NCBI GenBank assembly: GCA_964035575.1
Contig: OZ037928.1
Span: 682,001 to 746,000 of the forward strand
DNA from: Rhynchopus sp. YZ270_cl-10
Lineage: Eukaryota; Euglenozoa; Diplonemea; Diplonemida; Diplonemidae
Direction of reading: 5' to 3'
Length of the DNA: 64,000 nt
In this document: positions 9,507 to 19,690 of the stretch, piece after piece
Layout: each line of letters opens with the position of its first letter
How positions within the stretch are numbered: the stretch's first letter is position 1
Notes under the pieces: model-generated
Databases searched by the model: none
What the model was told of the DNA's origin: nothing
What the model saw: the letters and a program-made list of their open reading frames with translations, nothing else
Position numbers and translations under genes: made by a program

Positions 9507-10241
9507 GATATTGGGGGAAGGAAACAAGAACGGCTGCATTGCGGACCATTTTATAGGATGGCAGCTTTTTACCCGTTGCTTTTTCTTTTCAATAATTTTT
9601 TGAAAAAATTGATAATTTTTGTGGTCAAGCTCTTTCTTGTTGGAAGGCCCACCCTTGCAGTGGTGGGGTCGACGTTGAAATTTGGAAAATGTTGAGCACT
9701 TATATTTTGGAAAATATGAGCCCGGTCACTAAGAGGTGGCGCCTATTTTGGAACATGACCGGCTGTACTAAATAAATGACAAAGAAAAAGAGAAAAATAT
9801 AAAGAGGTGTGTTGTCTCGCGTGCGTACACATCACAAAACAAAAAATGACTATTTATTAAATGAAAATCAGATCGCTTGATTTTCACGCGTGGGTGACTT
9901 TTTCACGAGTGAGGTTTACTTCACGAGCGAAGCGAGTGGAGTAATAGAAACGAGTGAAAAAGTCACCCACAAGTGAAAATCTGCCTGATTTTCATTTAAT
10001 ACGTAATTTTATTCAAAATTTGATAAAGTTGAGATGGAAAAAATGGATGAACGTGTGAAGGAGAAAACGTGGTGTGTCATAATAAACCCATGGTGAGTGG
10101 TGTTTGCGAGGCAGAGGGTGGGTGGGGGGTAGGTAGTACAGAAAAATACCCCCATTTTAAAAATACTCCCTGACCCCGTATCATGTAGGTGTTTAAAGTA
10201 CTATGTGCGATGTGAACATCTCACATGTTGGTGCAGAGGAC
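9507..10241. other. Intergenic with one foldback
   Basis: A foldback lies at 9856-10000 and A/T-rich sequence around it. An ATGACCGGCTGTAC motif near 9757 resembles part of the module A copy near 6573. No gene is seen. Confidence 0.45.
9856..10000. mobile_element. Short foldback (MITE-like) element
   Basis: Inverted ends ATTAAATGAAAATCAG and CTGATTTTCATTTAAT enclose a second inverted layer (GTGGGTGACTTTTTCAC matched by GTGAAAAAGTCACCCAC). Length is 145 bp. No clear target duplication was found. Confidence 0.75.
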
Positions 10242-10418
10242 CTAGGCTGCACTCTTTATGTTCTCTTTGACTCGGATATATGTGCAACACTCCATGTACT
10301 CCTTCTCGTGTGCGGTTGATGAAGCTGTTGCGAGCGTGTTATCCATTGCGGTGTCTGCCTCTTCCTTTATGCTGACCTCCGTGTTCCTCATCACCCACGT
10401 CTTCGGCTTCCTCCCCAT
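10242..10418 (-). CDS. Possible small protein of unknown function
   Basis: A 58-residue frame starts at ATG 10418 (MGRKPKTWVMRNTEV) and has normal amino-acid composition, unlike the surrounding low-complexity sequence. The opposite strand is also open over 10258-10497 with a hydrophobic reading, so which strand (if any) is coding is undecided. No domain is recognised. Confidence 0.25.
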   Translation of the reverse strand: MGRKPKTWVMRNTEVSIKEEADTAMDNTLATASSTAHEKEYMECCTYIRVKENIKSAA

Positions 10419-10499
10419 AGTTGTTGTGAAGAAACAAGTACACAAAAGTTGTATGCACCGTGTTTTCTACCAATACTATTACTGGGGGGTCAAATAGTA

Positions 10500-11431
10500 G
10501 ACCCCCCTGAAGAGTAGCCCCCTACGCAAAAATTAGACCACATTACCACAACTACTCAAAACATGAAATCTGTTGCTTTATTTGACTCATCGTGCATTTT
10601 TGAGACCTGGACATGGGGGTCAGACTCCACTTTAGAGCACCAAAAATAGGGTCAAAAAAAATTTTTGTAAGGGGGTGGATTTTTGAATTTGTCTGGGAAA
10701 ACCCACTTTTGGCCGTGAGCGTGAAATAATGTTACTTTATTTTCACGGCCAGACTTTTTACGGCTAAAATACGTGTAATACTTTATTTCACGCCCGTGAA
10801 ATAAAGTAAAACCTGAAATTACTCGCCCAGCCATTTTTTCCATAGAAACTTTATCAAATTGAATAAAAAAAACAAAACAAATCGAGAGTTGGGATTTTCA
10901 AAAATCATCAGTCCTCCCTTCGAAGGGATGCCACTCTCATGAAGCAATACTCCATAAGAAAAGTTGTCCATCAGCAAGAGAGAGAACAAGAGTAGTTGAA
11001 ACGTGCTAAAAACGCATCTAAAAACGCATCTCAGCCGAGCTCATGCAAAGGGGTAGGGGGGGAAAAAACAAAAGAAAAAAAGAAAAAAATGGCTAATATG
11101 AGAGGAAGGCCTCACGGCGCTTGTGTGGAGTACGAAGTATTGTTGCGCAAAAAACCTAATGGTACCCAGCAGGTTCTAAATGGAAGAGGGAAGGAGCAGG
11201 GGGGTAATCAATATTTTTTTTTTTTTGATATTTCGACCAGGCTCTCCGCTAGGATTTCCGATTTAGCACCTAGCGGAGGCCCTGATTTCGACAACGGGAT
11301 GCCAATGGTCAAGAACGCTTTTTTCCTACAAAAAAAGAAGAAAAAAAATGGTCCGTTAACTTTAAGATATAGACGGCACACATCGCCCTCAACTCTCGAA
11401 GTTCCGCTCCCGGTGACAGCACGGGGCGGTG
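10500..11431. other. Intergenic, A/T-rich with palindromes
   Basis: GTGAAATAA and TTATTTCAC type inverted motifs occur at about 10715-10830. A fragment near 10998-11060 resembles 6348-6405 (ACGTGCTAAAA, then a G-run). No gene is supported; the plus-strand frame running into the neighbouring gene is a chance overlap. Confidence 0.45.
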
Positions 11432-12628
11432 TCACTGCGACAGTCTCGGTCGCTTGCAGTCTTCGTCAGGTGATTCGTCTCGCTTCCGTTTCGGACGGGC
11501 CTCCACCACAAACTTGGTCAGTCTTCTCGACTTCTTCACAGTGCGTGACACCACATCACTGCACCCAGAGAGGTAGATGCTCTTTAAGTAGCACTGTTCC
11601 CCAATTAAGTCGTTCTGTCCCAGCTCTGTCACACTGCTGAGGGAAGACAGATCGAGTTCTGTCAACGCATGACATTTGTTGAGGAAGCCACTCCCAATGT
11701 GGGTCACATTGTGGAGCGAAGACAGCTCGACGGCCGTCAAGCCATAGCAGCCATTGAGGAAGTAGTTCCCAATCCGCGTCAGGTTGTTGAATGCAGACAA
11801 GTCGACGTCTGTCAAACACGTACATCCCGAGAGAAAGGCACCCCCCATGTGCGTAAGGCTCGTAAGCGAAGATAAGTCAAGCTGCGTTAAAGCGCTACAG
11901 CCTACGAGAAAGGCACCCCCCATGTGCGTAAGGCTTGTGAGCGAAGATAAGTCAACCTGTGTTAAACTGCTGCAGCCATCGAGGAAGTTGTCCCCAACCT
12001 GGGTGAGCCGGTTGAACGAGGCGTCTAGTGCGGTTAAGCTGCTGCAGTTGTAGAGAAACTGCATGCCTATGTGGGTAACGTTCCTGAGAGAAGACAAGTC
12101 GAGACCTTTTAAAGTACTGCAGCCGGCGAGGAATTGGCCGCCGATGTGGGTGAGACTGGTGAGCGAAGACAAGTCGATGGTCGTCAGACTGTTGCAAGAG
12201 TGGAGAAAAAAATTCCCAATCCTCGTGACAGTCGACACAGCACTGAGATCAAGTCGCGTAAACGATCGAGTCGCCAAGAAATCATTAGGAATGACAGTCG
12301 CAACCTCCGCCTGCAGAAGCAAACACGCCACCTCAGGATCGTCCACCTTCCTCAATCTCTTTATCGTCAGATCAGTCTCACCCAACGCATGAAGCGCTTT
12401 AACAGCTTCGTACTTCATCGACTTCGTGAGGACAATCGTGTCACCAGCACTCAGCTGCATCATGTCGTATCCTTCGACCATCGCTTCGTCTCCGAAACTC
12501 ATGCAAAAGCTGTCTTCAGGCAGCCCCACTGCAGACGCCACCTTCCGCCGCATGTCCTCCGCTGTGTCATCTGCACCCACCTCGACTGTGTGCTGATTCG
12601 CTTTGAAGTCCTCGAAGTGCACGTCCAT
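11432..12628 (-). CDS. Ubiquitin-like domain plus leucine-rich-repeat protein, paralogue 1
   Basis: The start is set at ATG 12628 because the paralogue at 14868 is identical from this Met (MDVHFEDF). The frame is open further upstream in a conserved leader. The 398-residue product has a ubiquitin-like fold at residues 1-70 (MDVHFEDF, HTVEVGADDTAEDMRRKV, then DTIVLTKS). A helical linker follows, then leucine-rich repeats of exactly 25 residues (75 nt) at about 125-360 with consensus LT-LDLSSL-LTHIG-FL-GC, similar to BspA/TpLRR-type surface or scaffold repeats. The C-terminus (RPKRKRDE and KRPRLSQ) is a good bipartite nuclear-localisation candidate, absent from the paralogue. The function is unknown; protein binding is expected. 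It ends with TGA. Confidence 0.85.
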   Translation of the reverse strand: MDVHFEDFKANQHTVEVGADDTAEDMRRKVASAVGLPEDSFCMSFGDEAMVEGYDMMQLSAGDTIVLTKSMKYEAVKALHALGETDLTIKRLRKVDDPEVACLLLQAEVATVIPNDFLATRSFTRLDLSAVSTVTRIGNFFLHSCNSLTTIDLSSLTSLTHIGGQFLAGCSTLKGLDLSSLRNVTHIGMQFLYNCSSLTALDASFNRLTQVGDNFLDGCSSLTQVDLSSLTSLTHMGGAFLVGCSALTQLDLSSLTSLTHMGGAFLSGCTCLTDVDLSAFNNLTRIGNYFLNGCYGLTAVELSSLHNVTHIGSGFLNKCHALTELDLSSLSSVTELGQNDLIGEQCYLKSIYLSGCSDVVSRTVKKSRRLTKFVVEARPKRKRDESPDEDCKRPRLSQ

Positions 12629-13878
12629 TTGTTTGTTGTGGTTTCTTTTTGTGTTCTGAGCTCTGTGTGGTGGTGGGGTGTGGAGGACAAGAAATACCCC
12701 ATTTTGCAGGGTTTCAACCCTGAACAACTGCTCGAAAACGTTGGTATTGGCGTTTTCTGCAGCTCCTCCGTTCATACGATAGATTCTGGCTGGGGTCCTC
12801 TTCCCCGTGGGTGAGGCTATGTGGAGCTAATCCCTGCGACGCTGATCTGGGAGAACCAAATGCCGGACCAAATTCCGCAAGGACTGTGCTGTGTACACAC
12901 CCCAATGCGAGGTTTGCATCTCGCAGAGGCAAAGCAGCAAGCCTCGAACAACAGGAGGTCAAGGTCCTCCAGCGAGCCAAGAAGGAGAGGGCACGGCAAA
13001 GAAGCAGAAGCAGACGACACGTACCCACCATCTCCCCCCATAAAACACCACGAGGTCGACACGATCCAGCTGGCGTGGGGCGAAGACCATTTTTTCGCAG
13101 CCGGAAACTCCATTTGCATTCGTTGCAAAACGAAATGCTTGTCACAGCGATGTTGCTGACAAAGACACTTTACTGCACACTCCCATGCTTTGAACACGTG
13201 ACACAAACATCAGCAAAATAAAGATTTTTTTTGTTGTCACTTCCGTGAAATAAATCTGACATTGCGCATGTCTCTGAATTTATGTGAATCCCAACGGAAT
13301 GTTCCCTTAAAAATATCACCCCCACATCACCCATGAAGATGGTCAAGCACGCTTTTCTGTTGTGTCGACCGTCACCTGCTATGTGCGGGATCTGTACTTT
13401 CCCTCCTTAAAAATGTTGCCCCAGATCACCCCATAAAAGGTGGCTTCTTTGGTATTTCTTCTTTTGCCAGGATTCCTGTCTTTTCACAACACTGGGAGGC
13501 TGTGTCTGGTTTTGTTTTCTTGATGTGGTCTTTTAATTCTTGAAAGGGTGCGAACTGACGACACTGAGGACCTCCTTGGCCCAGAGCTGTTCTCGAAGTC
13601 AAGCACCACCCGGATGTACACTGGCGGCCTCAACACAGGTCCGCTTCTAATCTAGGCAGACGTTATACTGCATTGTGCCTCCCATGTTTTTGTGTCTTTT
13701 TCGTTGCGCAGAGTTTGTGGAGGCGAGTAGAGTAGGCAGTACTTACCGGCCCTTCCCCACCTCCCTTCTTACCCTTCTTCCCGTCCTTCCCTTTATCCCC
13801 TCCCACCAGCACACCACGTCGTCATTGTGCGTGTCTCTGTCGTTTGCGGGCTTGCTCGGGGGATTCGTCTCTGCTGTG
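12629..13878. other. Spacer between the two LRR paralogues
   Basis: The roughly 70 bp just upstream of each paralogue's start (GTTTGTTGTGG, TGTGTTCTGAGCTCTGTGTGG) are conserved, so the shared promoter or 5' UTR was duplicated too. Beyond it lie a possible small plus-strand gene (12821-13159) and a non-coding tract; 13515-13620 resembles 30130-30215 (GACGACACTGAG, CCTC-TTGG, GTACACTC). Confidence 0.5.
12821..13159 (+). CDS. Possible hypothetical protein with Cys-rich tail
   Basis: A 112-codon frame starts at ATG 12821 and ends with TGA. It has an Arg/Ser-rich middle and a Cys-rich C-terminus (CIRCKTKCLSQRCC). AATAAA-type signals follow at about 13217 and 13248. Two other frames over the same DNA are open for similar lengths, so coding status is uncertain. 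No homologue is recognised. Confidence 0.3.
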   Translation: MELIPATLIWENQMPDQIPQGLCCVHTPMRGLHLAEAKQQASNNRRSRSSSEPRRRGHGKEAEADDTYPPSPPIKHHEVDTIQLAWGEDHFFAAGNSICIRCKTKCLSQRCC

Positions 13879-14868
13879 TTACTGACCTTCTTCAACCACA
13901 AGCTGGCTCAGCTTCTCGCAATTCCTTACTTTGTTGGACACAGCACTGCTGCAGCCGGAAAGGTAAATACTCGTCAACGAAGTGCAGTCCGCAGCAAAAT
14001 GGGAACCTACGTTCTTAACCTTGTTCAGTGGTGTCAGATCCAGGGTGGTTAAACTTTTGCAGCCGTAAAGAAAGCAACTCTCAATCCTCGTAACGTTGCT
14101 GAGTGGTGTCAGATCCAAATTGGTTAAATCTTTGAAGCCTTCAAGAAAGCTACCCTCAATCACCGTAACGTTGTTGAGTGGTGTCAGATCCAGGCTGGTT
14201 AAAGCGGAGCAGCTGGCAAGAAAGTAACTCTCAATCTTCGAGACGTTCTTGAGTGGTGTCAGATCAAGGTTGGTTAAAGCTTCGCAGTCGTAAAGAAAGC
14301 TGTTCTCAATCTTCGTAACGTTGTCGAACGGTGTCAGATCCAGGCTGGTTAAAGCCGTGCAGCCGAGAAGAAAGTACTCGCCAATCCGCGTCACATTCCT
14401 CAACCCAGACAGGTCAATACTTGTTAACGAGGTGCACTCCTGGAGGAACCCGTCTCCAATCTGTGTCACAAAGGACACAGCACTGAGATCAAGTCGCGTA
14501 AACGATACATAAGACAAGAACATCGTAGGAATGACAGTCGCAACCTCCGCCTGCAGAAGCAAACACGCCACCTCAGGATCCTTCACCTCCTCCAACCTCT
14601 CTGCCGTCAGGTCAGTCTCACCCAACGCATGAAGCGCTGCAACAGCTTCGAACTTCATCGACTTCGTGAGGACAATCGTGTCACCAGCACTCAGCTGCGT
14701 CATGTCGTATCCTTCGCCCATCGCTTCGTCTCCGAAACTCATGCAAAAGCTGTCTTCAGGCAGCCCCATTGCAGACGCCACCTTCCGCCGCATGTGCTCC
14801 GCTGTGTCATCTGCACCCACCTCGACTGTGTGCTGATTCGCTCTGAAATCCTCGAAGTGCACGTCCAT
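13879..14868 (-). CDS. Ubiquitin-like domain plus leucine-rich-repeat protein, paralogue 2
   Basis: This 329-residue tandem paralogue of the gene at 11432-12628 is nearly identical over the ubiquitin-like region (residues 1-70) and linker (70-125). The leucine-rich repeats have diverged to consensus LTSLDLTPL-NVTKIESFL-C and there are fewer of them. The start is ATG 14868, and it ends with TAA right after a short VVEEGQ tail, lacking the basic nuclear-type tail of paralogue 1. The conserved N-terminus with diverging repeats suggests a common partner or modification route for the head and different targets for the repeats (inference). Same strand, about 1.25 kb from the sister gene. Confidence 0.85.
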   Translation of the reverse strand: MDVHFEDFRANQHTVEVGADDTAEHMRRKVASAMGLPEDSFCMSFGDEAMGEGYDMTQLSAGDTIVLTKSMKFEAVAALHALGETDLTAERLEEVKDPEVACLLLQAEVATVIPTMFLSYVSFTRLDLSAVSFVTQIGDGFLQECTSLTSIDLSGLRNVTRIGEYFLLGCTALTSLDLTPFDNVTKIENSFLYDCEALTNLDLTPLKNVSKIESYFLASCSALTSLDLTPLNNVTVIEGSFLEGFKDLTNLDLTPLSNVTRIESCFLYGCKSLTTLDLTPLNKVKNVGSHFAADCTSLTSIYLSGCSSAVSNKVRNCEKLSQLVVEEGQ

Positions 14869-16206
14869 TTGTTTGTTGTGGCTTTTTTGTGTTCTGAGCT
14901 CTGTGTGGTGGTGGGCGTGTGGAGGACAAGACAACAAGCCTGCAGTCTTTGCAAAGAACCTTGCTTTTGCTGACGGGTGCTGAAGGTGAGGTATGTGCAC
15001 TGTGTGCACCATCTAAGAGGAATGCAGACATCACACCCATTGCAGTGCGCAAGACGGCAGCACAAGCAAGGGGGCCCAGCAGTGCTATCGGTCCCTTTTT
15101 TGTGGTGTGCAATGGAATAATCACTGCCGAGCAGTCGGGTTTGCCACCACGAACGAAAACACGTCGAGCAGTGAAAAAAAAAAAGAGGGAGGGGAAATGG
15201 CGCAGAATTTCAAGAACAGAAAGAAAGTTTGTGTGTACTCCCCCCTGAGAGAATCTGGTATCGCACAAATAATAAAAAAGCATGTAACACGAAATACATG
15301 GGTCGCATCCCGGATCCAGACCAGGTGATGCCAAGCTTCTCATATTTTTCACAAAATGCCAGGTTTTTCCAAATTCCAGGTCATTCGAGGTCACATAACC
15401 GTGGCTGCAATGTCTGTGTGTCCCACGTTGGACATGAAACAACAGACACGGAACACGATAGCGGGTGGCGGTTGACCCACTTCACACGGAGTGCACACGA
15501 GAGCACTTTCAATTCTGAAGAAAGTTACACCGCTACTTTCAGTGCAATATGCAAGGCAACTAACTCGCTGTTGTTTTTGTTTTGTTCTGTTTTTAACGGC
15601 ACTACACAGACAGTTCCTCCACCACTCTATGTAGACCTTTCTGATCGCCTTAGCCTAGCGAGCAGGCGTCATCCGCGTAGCCTTCTTTGACGTCGTTGCT
15701 CTTCTGTTCGCTGCCCTGATCTGCTAACATTGCCCTTAACCTTGTTGCAGTCTTTTGGATATTTCCGGACCCCCCCTGTCAGCTTTACAGCTCACAGTGC
15801 ACGCTCACGGATAATCTAATGAAAGCAAGAAAAACAGCCTCCCTACTGTCTGTTCACTGTGGCCGATTCCAGATCTGGAAAACCCCTGGATTTTTTTCTG
15901 GATTTTTTCCCCCCCCCTGGAATTCCTGGCATCTGGATCCCGGATACGATACATGAACACACATAGATTTATAGTCAATGTGACAGAGTAAAAAAAATAT
16001 GGGGGAGAGAAAAAAAAGAACGAGAGAAAAAAGAGGGGGTGGGGACATAACGGATATTACGCACATAGGACATAGGTAGTCTCGGTAGTGTTCGGCCCTC
16101 TCTCCCTTTCTCTCTCTCCCCCTCCCTCCCTCCCTCTCTCATGTGAAAACTTGGTTGGCGAGCTTAGTCTGAAGAAGAAATCTCCCGAGGGAGATAACAC
16201 ATATTT
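14869..16206. other. Intergenic, no supported gene
   Basis: The copied leader of the LRR gene lies at 14869-14940. A pair of imperfect inverted motifs around ATCCCGGATCCAGA (about 15302-15330) and its complement (about 15923-15950) may delimit a 650-bp element. A plus-strand 153-codon frame inside it shows no convincing protein features. CT-rich sequence lies at 16098-16140. Confidence 0.4.
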
Positions 16207-17052
16207 TTAACACATGGACTCGTCCGGAAACCCCTCTGGTAAGATTCATCCTTTTGGGTATTTTTGGGTTTTTTTTGATGATGCCCCCCACAAAAAGTGC
16301 ATCTAAGTGATATTCTGATATGAAAATAGGTTTTTGGGGGGGTCTGAGGCTATATTTTCGCTTTTTTAATCAGATTTTCAGCCTTTTATTGTCGTTCTTC
16401 TGGATCTCTTCTCTCTTTCTTAATCCTGTCATGCCGCCTTGACAAGGTTTCATTGACCTCTGTCAAATCTACTGGATCAATGCCAGGGACTTTTGCTTTG
16501 TGGGTCACCTTGGATGTGGAGACTCCATAGTAAATACAGGTTCCCTCCGTGTCAGAGTACACGCTGAAATGACACGACCGTTGCTCGGGTAGCAGTACAC
16601 AGAAGAAAAGAGATTGATGGAAAGAAGGGTGCGCTGATACGTTATCTCAGTACGAGGTAATGAGATAACGAAGGCCTCTGTGTGGGGAAGCTCGCGCAGG
16701 GCACCGACAATGACCCCTACGGTAAGGATCTCCTGACAACAAGAATCATCAGAGAGATGGTTCGAAACGACACCAAGTGTGCGTCGCACCCATTCTTACC
16801 GTGTTTCTCGACAAAAAAGGGAACTTTACTGCTGTCATTGCCACGTTTATGAAATGTCCAAAAATACGTAAAAAAATATAAGTAAAAAGGGGGGGAGGGG
16901 AAATAAACAAAAATAAATGCCCAAAATATGCCCTCTGGGGTGGTAGGTGTATGGTGGGTATCAAAAAATTGGGTTGTTTGGGTGTTTTGAGCAGAAAAAC
17001 CTTAAAAACCCCCAAAAGGATGAATCTTACCAGGAGGGTTTCCGGACGGACC
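16207..17052. mobile_element. DNA-transposon-like element with ~50-bp terminal inverted repeats carrying a gene fragment
   Basis: The left end reads GTCCGGAAACCCCTCTGG, GTAAGATTCATCCTTTTGGG, then GGGTTTTT. The right end (17004-17052) is its inverted counterpart with a few mismatches. No transposase is visible inside. Instead, two overlapping minus-strand frames of normal protein composition occupy 16386-16795. The structure suggests a non-autonomous element that has picked up a host gene piece. Target duplications could not be seen. Confidence 0.65.
16386..16795 (-). pseudogene. Gene fragment of unknown family inside the inverted-repeat element
   Basis: Two minus-strand frames look coding. 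One covers about 16650-16795 (SDDSCCQEILTVGVIVGAL, ELPHTEAFVISLPR). The other covers 16386-16646 (CVLLPEQRSCHFSVYSDTEG, CIYYGVSTSKVTHKAKVPG, ending EERQ and TAA). Composition switches from one frame to the other around 16625-16650, which implies a frameshift or an unrecognised splice. Neither has a convincing start. The alternating strand pattern vaguely recalls an MPN/JAB-type fold, but no metal-binding motif is present and I do not assign a family. Confidence 0.4.
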
Positions 17053-17216
17053 CACATATATTATGTTTTCGGCACGTGTCGTGAAGACACTTGCCCTAAT
17101 CGATCCTTCTCAGTAACTAAGTTAATGCCGTGTGAGGTTAAGGAGAGGGAGAGAGGGAGAATATGAACCCCCACTCTGTTACTTGACCAAAGAAACCAAA
17201 GAAAGATAAAAAAAAA

Positions 17217-17412
17217 AGTGAAGTTGATAGTGCAAACGCCTCTGGGACGCAGGCACTGAGGCAAAAAAAAAGAGGGGGGGGTTTGTGGTGAAGTTGACAG
17301 TGCAAACAACGCCTCTCCGGGGGTCAGCAGGCACTGCACACTCCGTTAGGTTAGCGAAACCCACAGGAGTTGTGTTGCTGACAGGGGAAACTGTAAGCAG
17401 GTGCACAGCCAC
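17217..17412 (-). mobile_element. Two 5'-truncated LINE tails
   Basis: 17217-17260 and 17289-17412 match the 3' end of the LINE at 39297-39420 (GTGAAGTTGATAGTGCAAAC, GCCTCTGGGACGCAGGCACTG; the longer copy continues through the ORF2 stop region to CTGTAAGCAGGT). The first abuts an A-run at its low-coordinate end, as the full element does. Confidence 0.75.
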
Positions 17413-18173
17413 AGAAGAAAAAAAAAAGGGGGGGGGGTTGACTTGAAATACAAAAAAGCCCTCTCGTGAACAGTGTAACCTTTGGGTGCACCGTGGGGAA
17501 ACTAATTTCCCCTTCGAGCTACGTTTTAGTAGGTATGAAAAGAGAGAAAAAAGAAAAGTTTATAAGATGACCCTAAGCCTCTCGCTGCTTAGTCTGATTA
17601 GATTACTTAATGTTTTGAACATTGGTATATTCATCAATCTTTTTTGTTGTATTTTTGGATCCTTTTTGTTTTGTTTTTGTTTTTTTGTAAATATGCATAT
17701 TCAAAAGTTTTTGTAGGGTGGTACATCTGTACCACAAGTCCATGTTTCAGTCCTAAACGCATACATTAGTTGTAAACAGAGGTGGACTTCATCAGTGCAT
17801 GACCCTCTGTGGACTTGTAGTTAGTGTTCCGCTGTCGCTCAAGGCCCAGACAGTTTTCGAAACCTACATTGTAAAAGAATGAAAAAATCAAAATTGCAAA
17901 AATAAAAGTGGATCATGTTCAAAAAAAAAACTTGTTTTATATTTTCGGATGATCGTAGCTCACCTCATCCAAGGCAGTTACTCTGCATATAGCAGGGTAC
18001 TTTGTTAAAAAAAAGGTCAAATATAACGCCACTACTGACTCGCCACGTGGGTCGATAGTCAGCATAATAGTGACACAGGTGGTTTGCAGGTTGTTAGTAG
18101 ATTTTAATCTTCAACCATTTTTTTAGCTTTTTTTATGAAGAAACTTTGTAACTCTGGTCGATCAAGTCTTTTC

Positions 18174-18235
18174 TGCTCGGCTCGGCTCGGCACACTCGCT
18201 CGGCTCGGCTCGGCTCGGCAGGGGGTTGGGGGTTG
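18174..18235 (+). repeat. CTCGG pentamer repeat
   Basis: Imperfect tandem GCTCG/GCTCGGCTCGGC units grade into a G-rich tract. Low complexity. Confidence 0.7.
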
Positions 18236-19259
18236 GGGGCAGGGTCGGCTCGGGTATATATCCCGGCTCGCCCTGTGGGTCTTAATGGGTTCATCGCCCA
18301 AGCTTGCCCTTGGTCGGAATGGGTTGGCTGCCCATACTCGCCATTGCTTGTCTATCAGGCACGAAGTAAAATATAAAAGTTAGCTATCGACATCGACTCT
18401 ATCATTTGTTATGCAGAAGCGCTGTCTTGATTGCTTACATCTGTTTGTTTCTTTTGTTTTTTTTATCTTGGATGAACAAAGGTGCATGTTGGTGATATTT
18501 AATAGTCGCCAACTTGTTGCAATGTTTTCTTGTTTGCCACATGTCAGGCTAAGCTTAGAAAAATGAGTGTATCTTATTTTTGCGCTTTTTGTGTTGCTGA
18601 AGGTACACAAAAGTTATTCGGGGTACAGCCTGTACATCTTTCCCCAAGTATGTAGCGGTATTATCCGGGCTGACCGTAAAAAAAGGTAAAAAAAGGGAAA
18701 AAAAGGTGAAAATGGATATTTGGTGTACGGGTATATCCTCTTCGTAAAAAATGTTGCAGCACACTTTGTTCGTGGTTATTCTCAACGTAATTAGTACGCG
18801 AGACAAAAATCCCCGCGTTCACTGAAGCGAGACATGAATACTTTTTGTTTCGTGGAACCCGTTCACTGGATAACAGCAGGTTCGTCTTCATCGGTGTTTT
18901 GTTTCAAAAAATAAAAAAAGGAAAAAGTCTTTTGAATGAAAAGTTTGATTGATGTTCGCTGCTTAGTCACCTTTAAAAAAAAATTGGCTAAGAAGACTGT
19001 CACCTTTTTGTACAAAAGATTGATTGAAGACTTTGCACGTTTTTTTTTTTTCTTCCCTCGTCGCAGGAAGTTTCCCATAAATGACTTCAAAAAACACACA
19101 CTCTGGGTAAAACGTCCCCCTTTCCAAACATAAACACAGATACCTCCACAAATCCACCCCTTCCCCCTGTCCCCCTTTCCCCCCCGCTTCCCTTTATTTC
19201 TTCTGTCAGCTGTGCGCTTTGTTCTGTGCTTTGGGTTGTTTGAAGAGCTCACCTACTAT

Positions 19260-19690
19260 TGCCATGGTGTGGCTGAATAAGCGTTTTTACCATTTCTCTT
19301 CGCTTCCCTCAGCAGTGTTGCTATTGGTGCTGGAAGTACCGCGGGTGCTGGCACCAGACTTGTCCACCAATCGATACTCATTGATAGGTTTAGATATCAT
19401 CCATTGCAAGCTCCATAACACGTAGTGCCAGAAGTTACTATTTCTCTTCGCTGTCCTCAGCAGTGTTGCTATTGGGCAATTTGCGCGCCTGCTGCCATCC
19501 TTAGATGTGGTAGCCGTTTCTCAGGCTCCCTCTCCGGAATCGAACCCTAATTCCCCGTTACCCGTTACAGCCACGGTAGTCCACTACACTACCGTCAAAA
19601 GCTGATAGGGCAGATACTCCTTGCGGGCTTTGCACCAGATCAAAGTCTTTTGTGTGCTATCGCTCTGGTTGACCTCTTTTAAATTCATCC
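19260..19690 (-). rRNA. Small-subunit (18S-type) rRNA fragment
   Basis: Read on the minus strand, this contains universal SSU blocks in the right order: TCTGCCCTATCA (19602-19613), GGGTTCGATTCCGGAGAGGG, AGCCTGAGAAACGGCTACCA, GGCAGCAGGCGCGCAAATT, and the 530-loop region AAGTCTGGTGCCAGCACCCG followed by CGGTACTTCCAGC (about 19335-19370). That is helix-12-to-18 territory. The 530 loop differs from the near-universal CAGCAGCCGCGGTAATTCC at two or more positions. After CCAATAGC the sequence repeats an upstream piece (AACACTGCTGAGG at about 19280-19320 and 19440-19480) rather than continuing into helix 19. The rest of the gene is absent, so this is a fragment or rearranged copy. The flanking variable regions are strongly divergent. 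Confidence 0.8.

Larger units (their letters stand above)
17053..19259. other. Intergenic, repeats only
   Basis: Two LINE 3'-tail fragments (17217-17412), modules A (17439-17500) and B (17556-17590), A/T-rich sequence, and a CTCGG-rich run (18174-18235) are present. No gene is supported. Confidence 0.5.

Noticed and set aside
10996-11640. Plus-strand frame of 214 codons
   Set aside because: Begins in low-complexity DNA and overlaps the antisense of the LRR gene; no protein-like conservation.
12714-13206. Minus-strand frames opposite the possible gene at 12821
   Set aside because: Cys/Leu-rich shadows of the plus-strand frame with no start context.
15302-15950. Possible 650-bp element with ATCCCGGATCCAGA inverted ends
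   Set aside because: Inverted similarity is short and imperfect and no flanking duplication was found.
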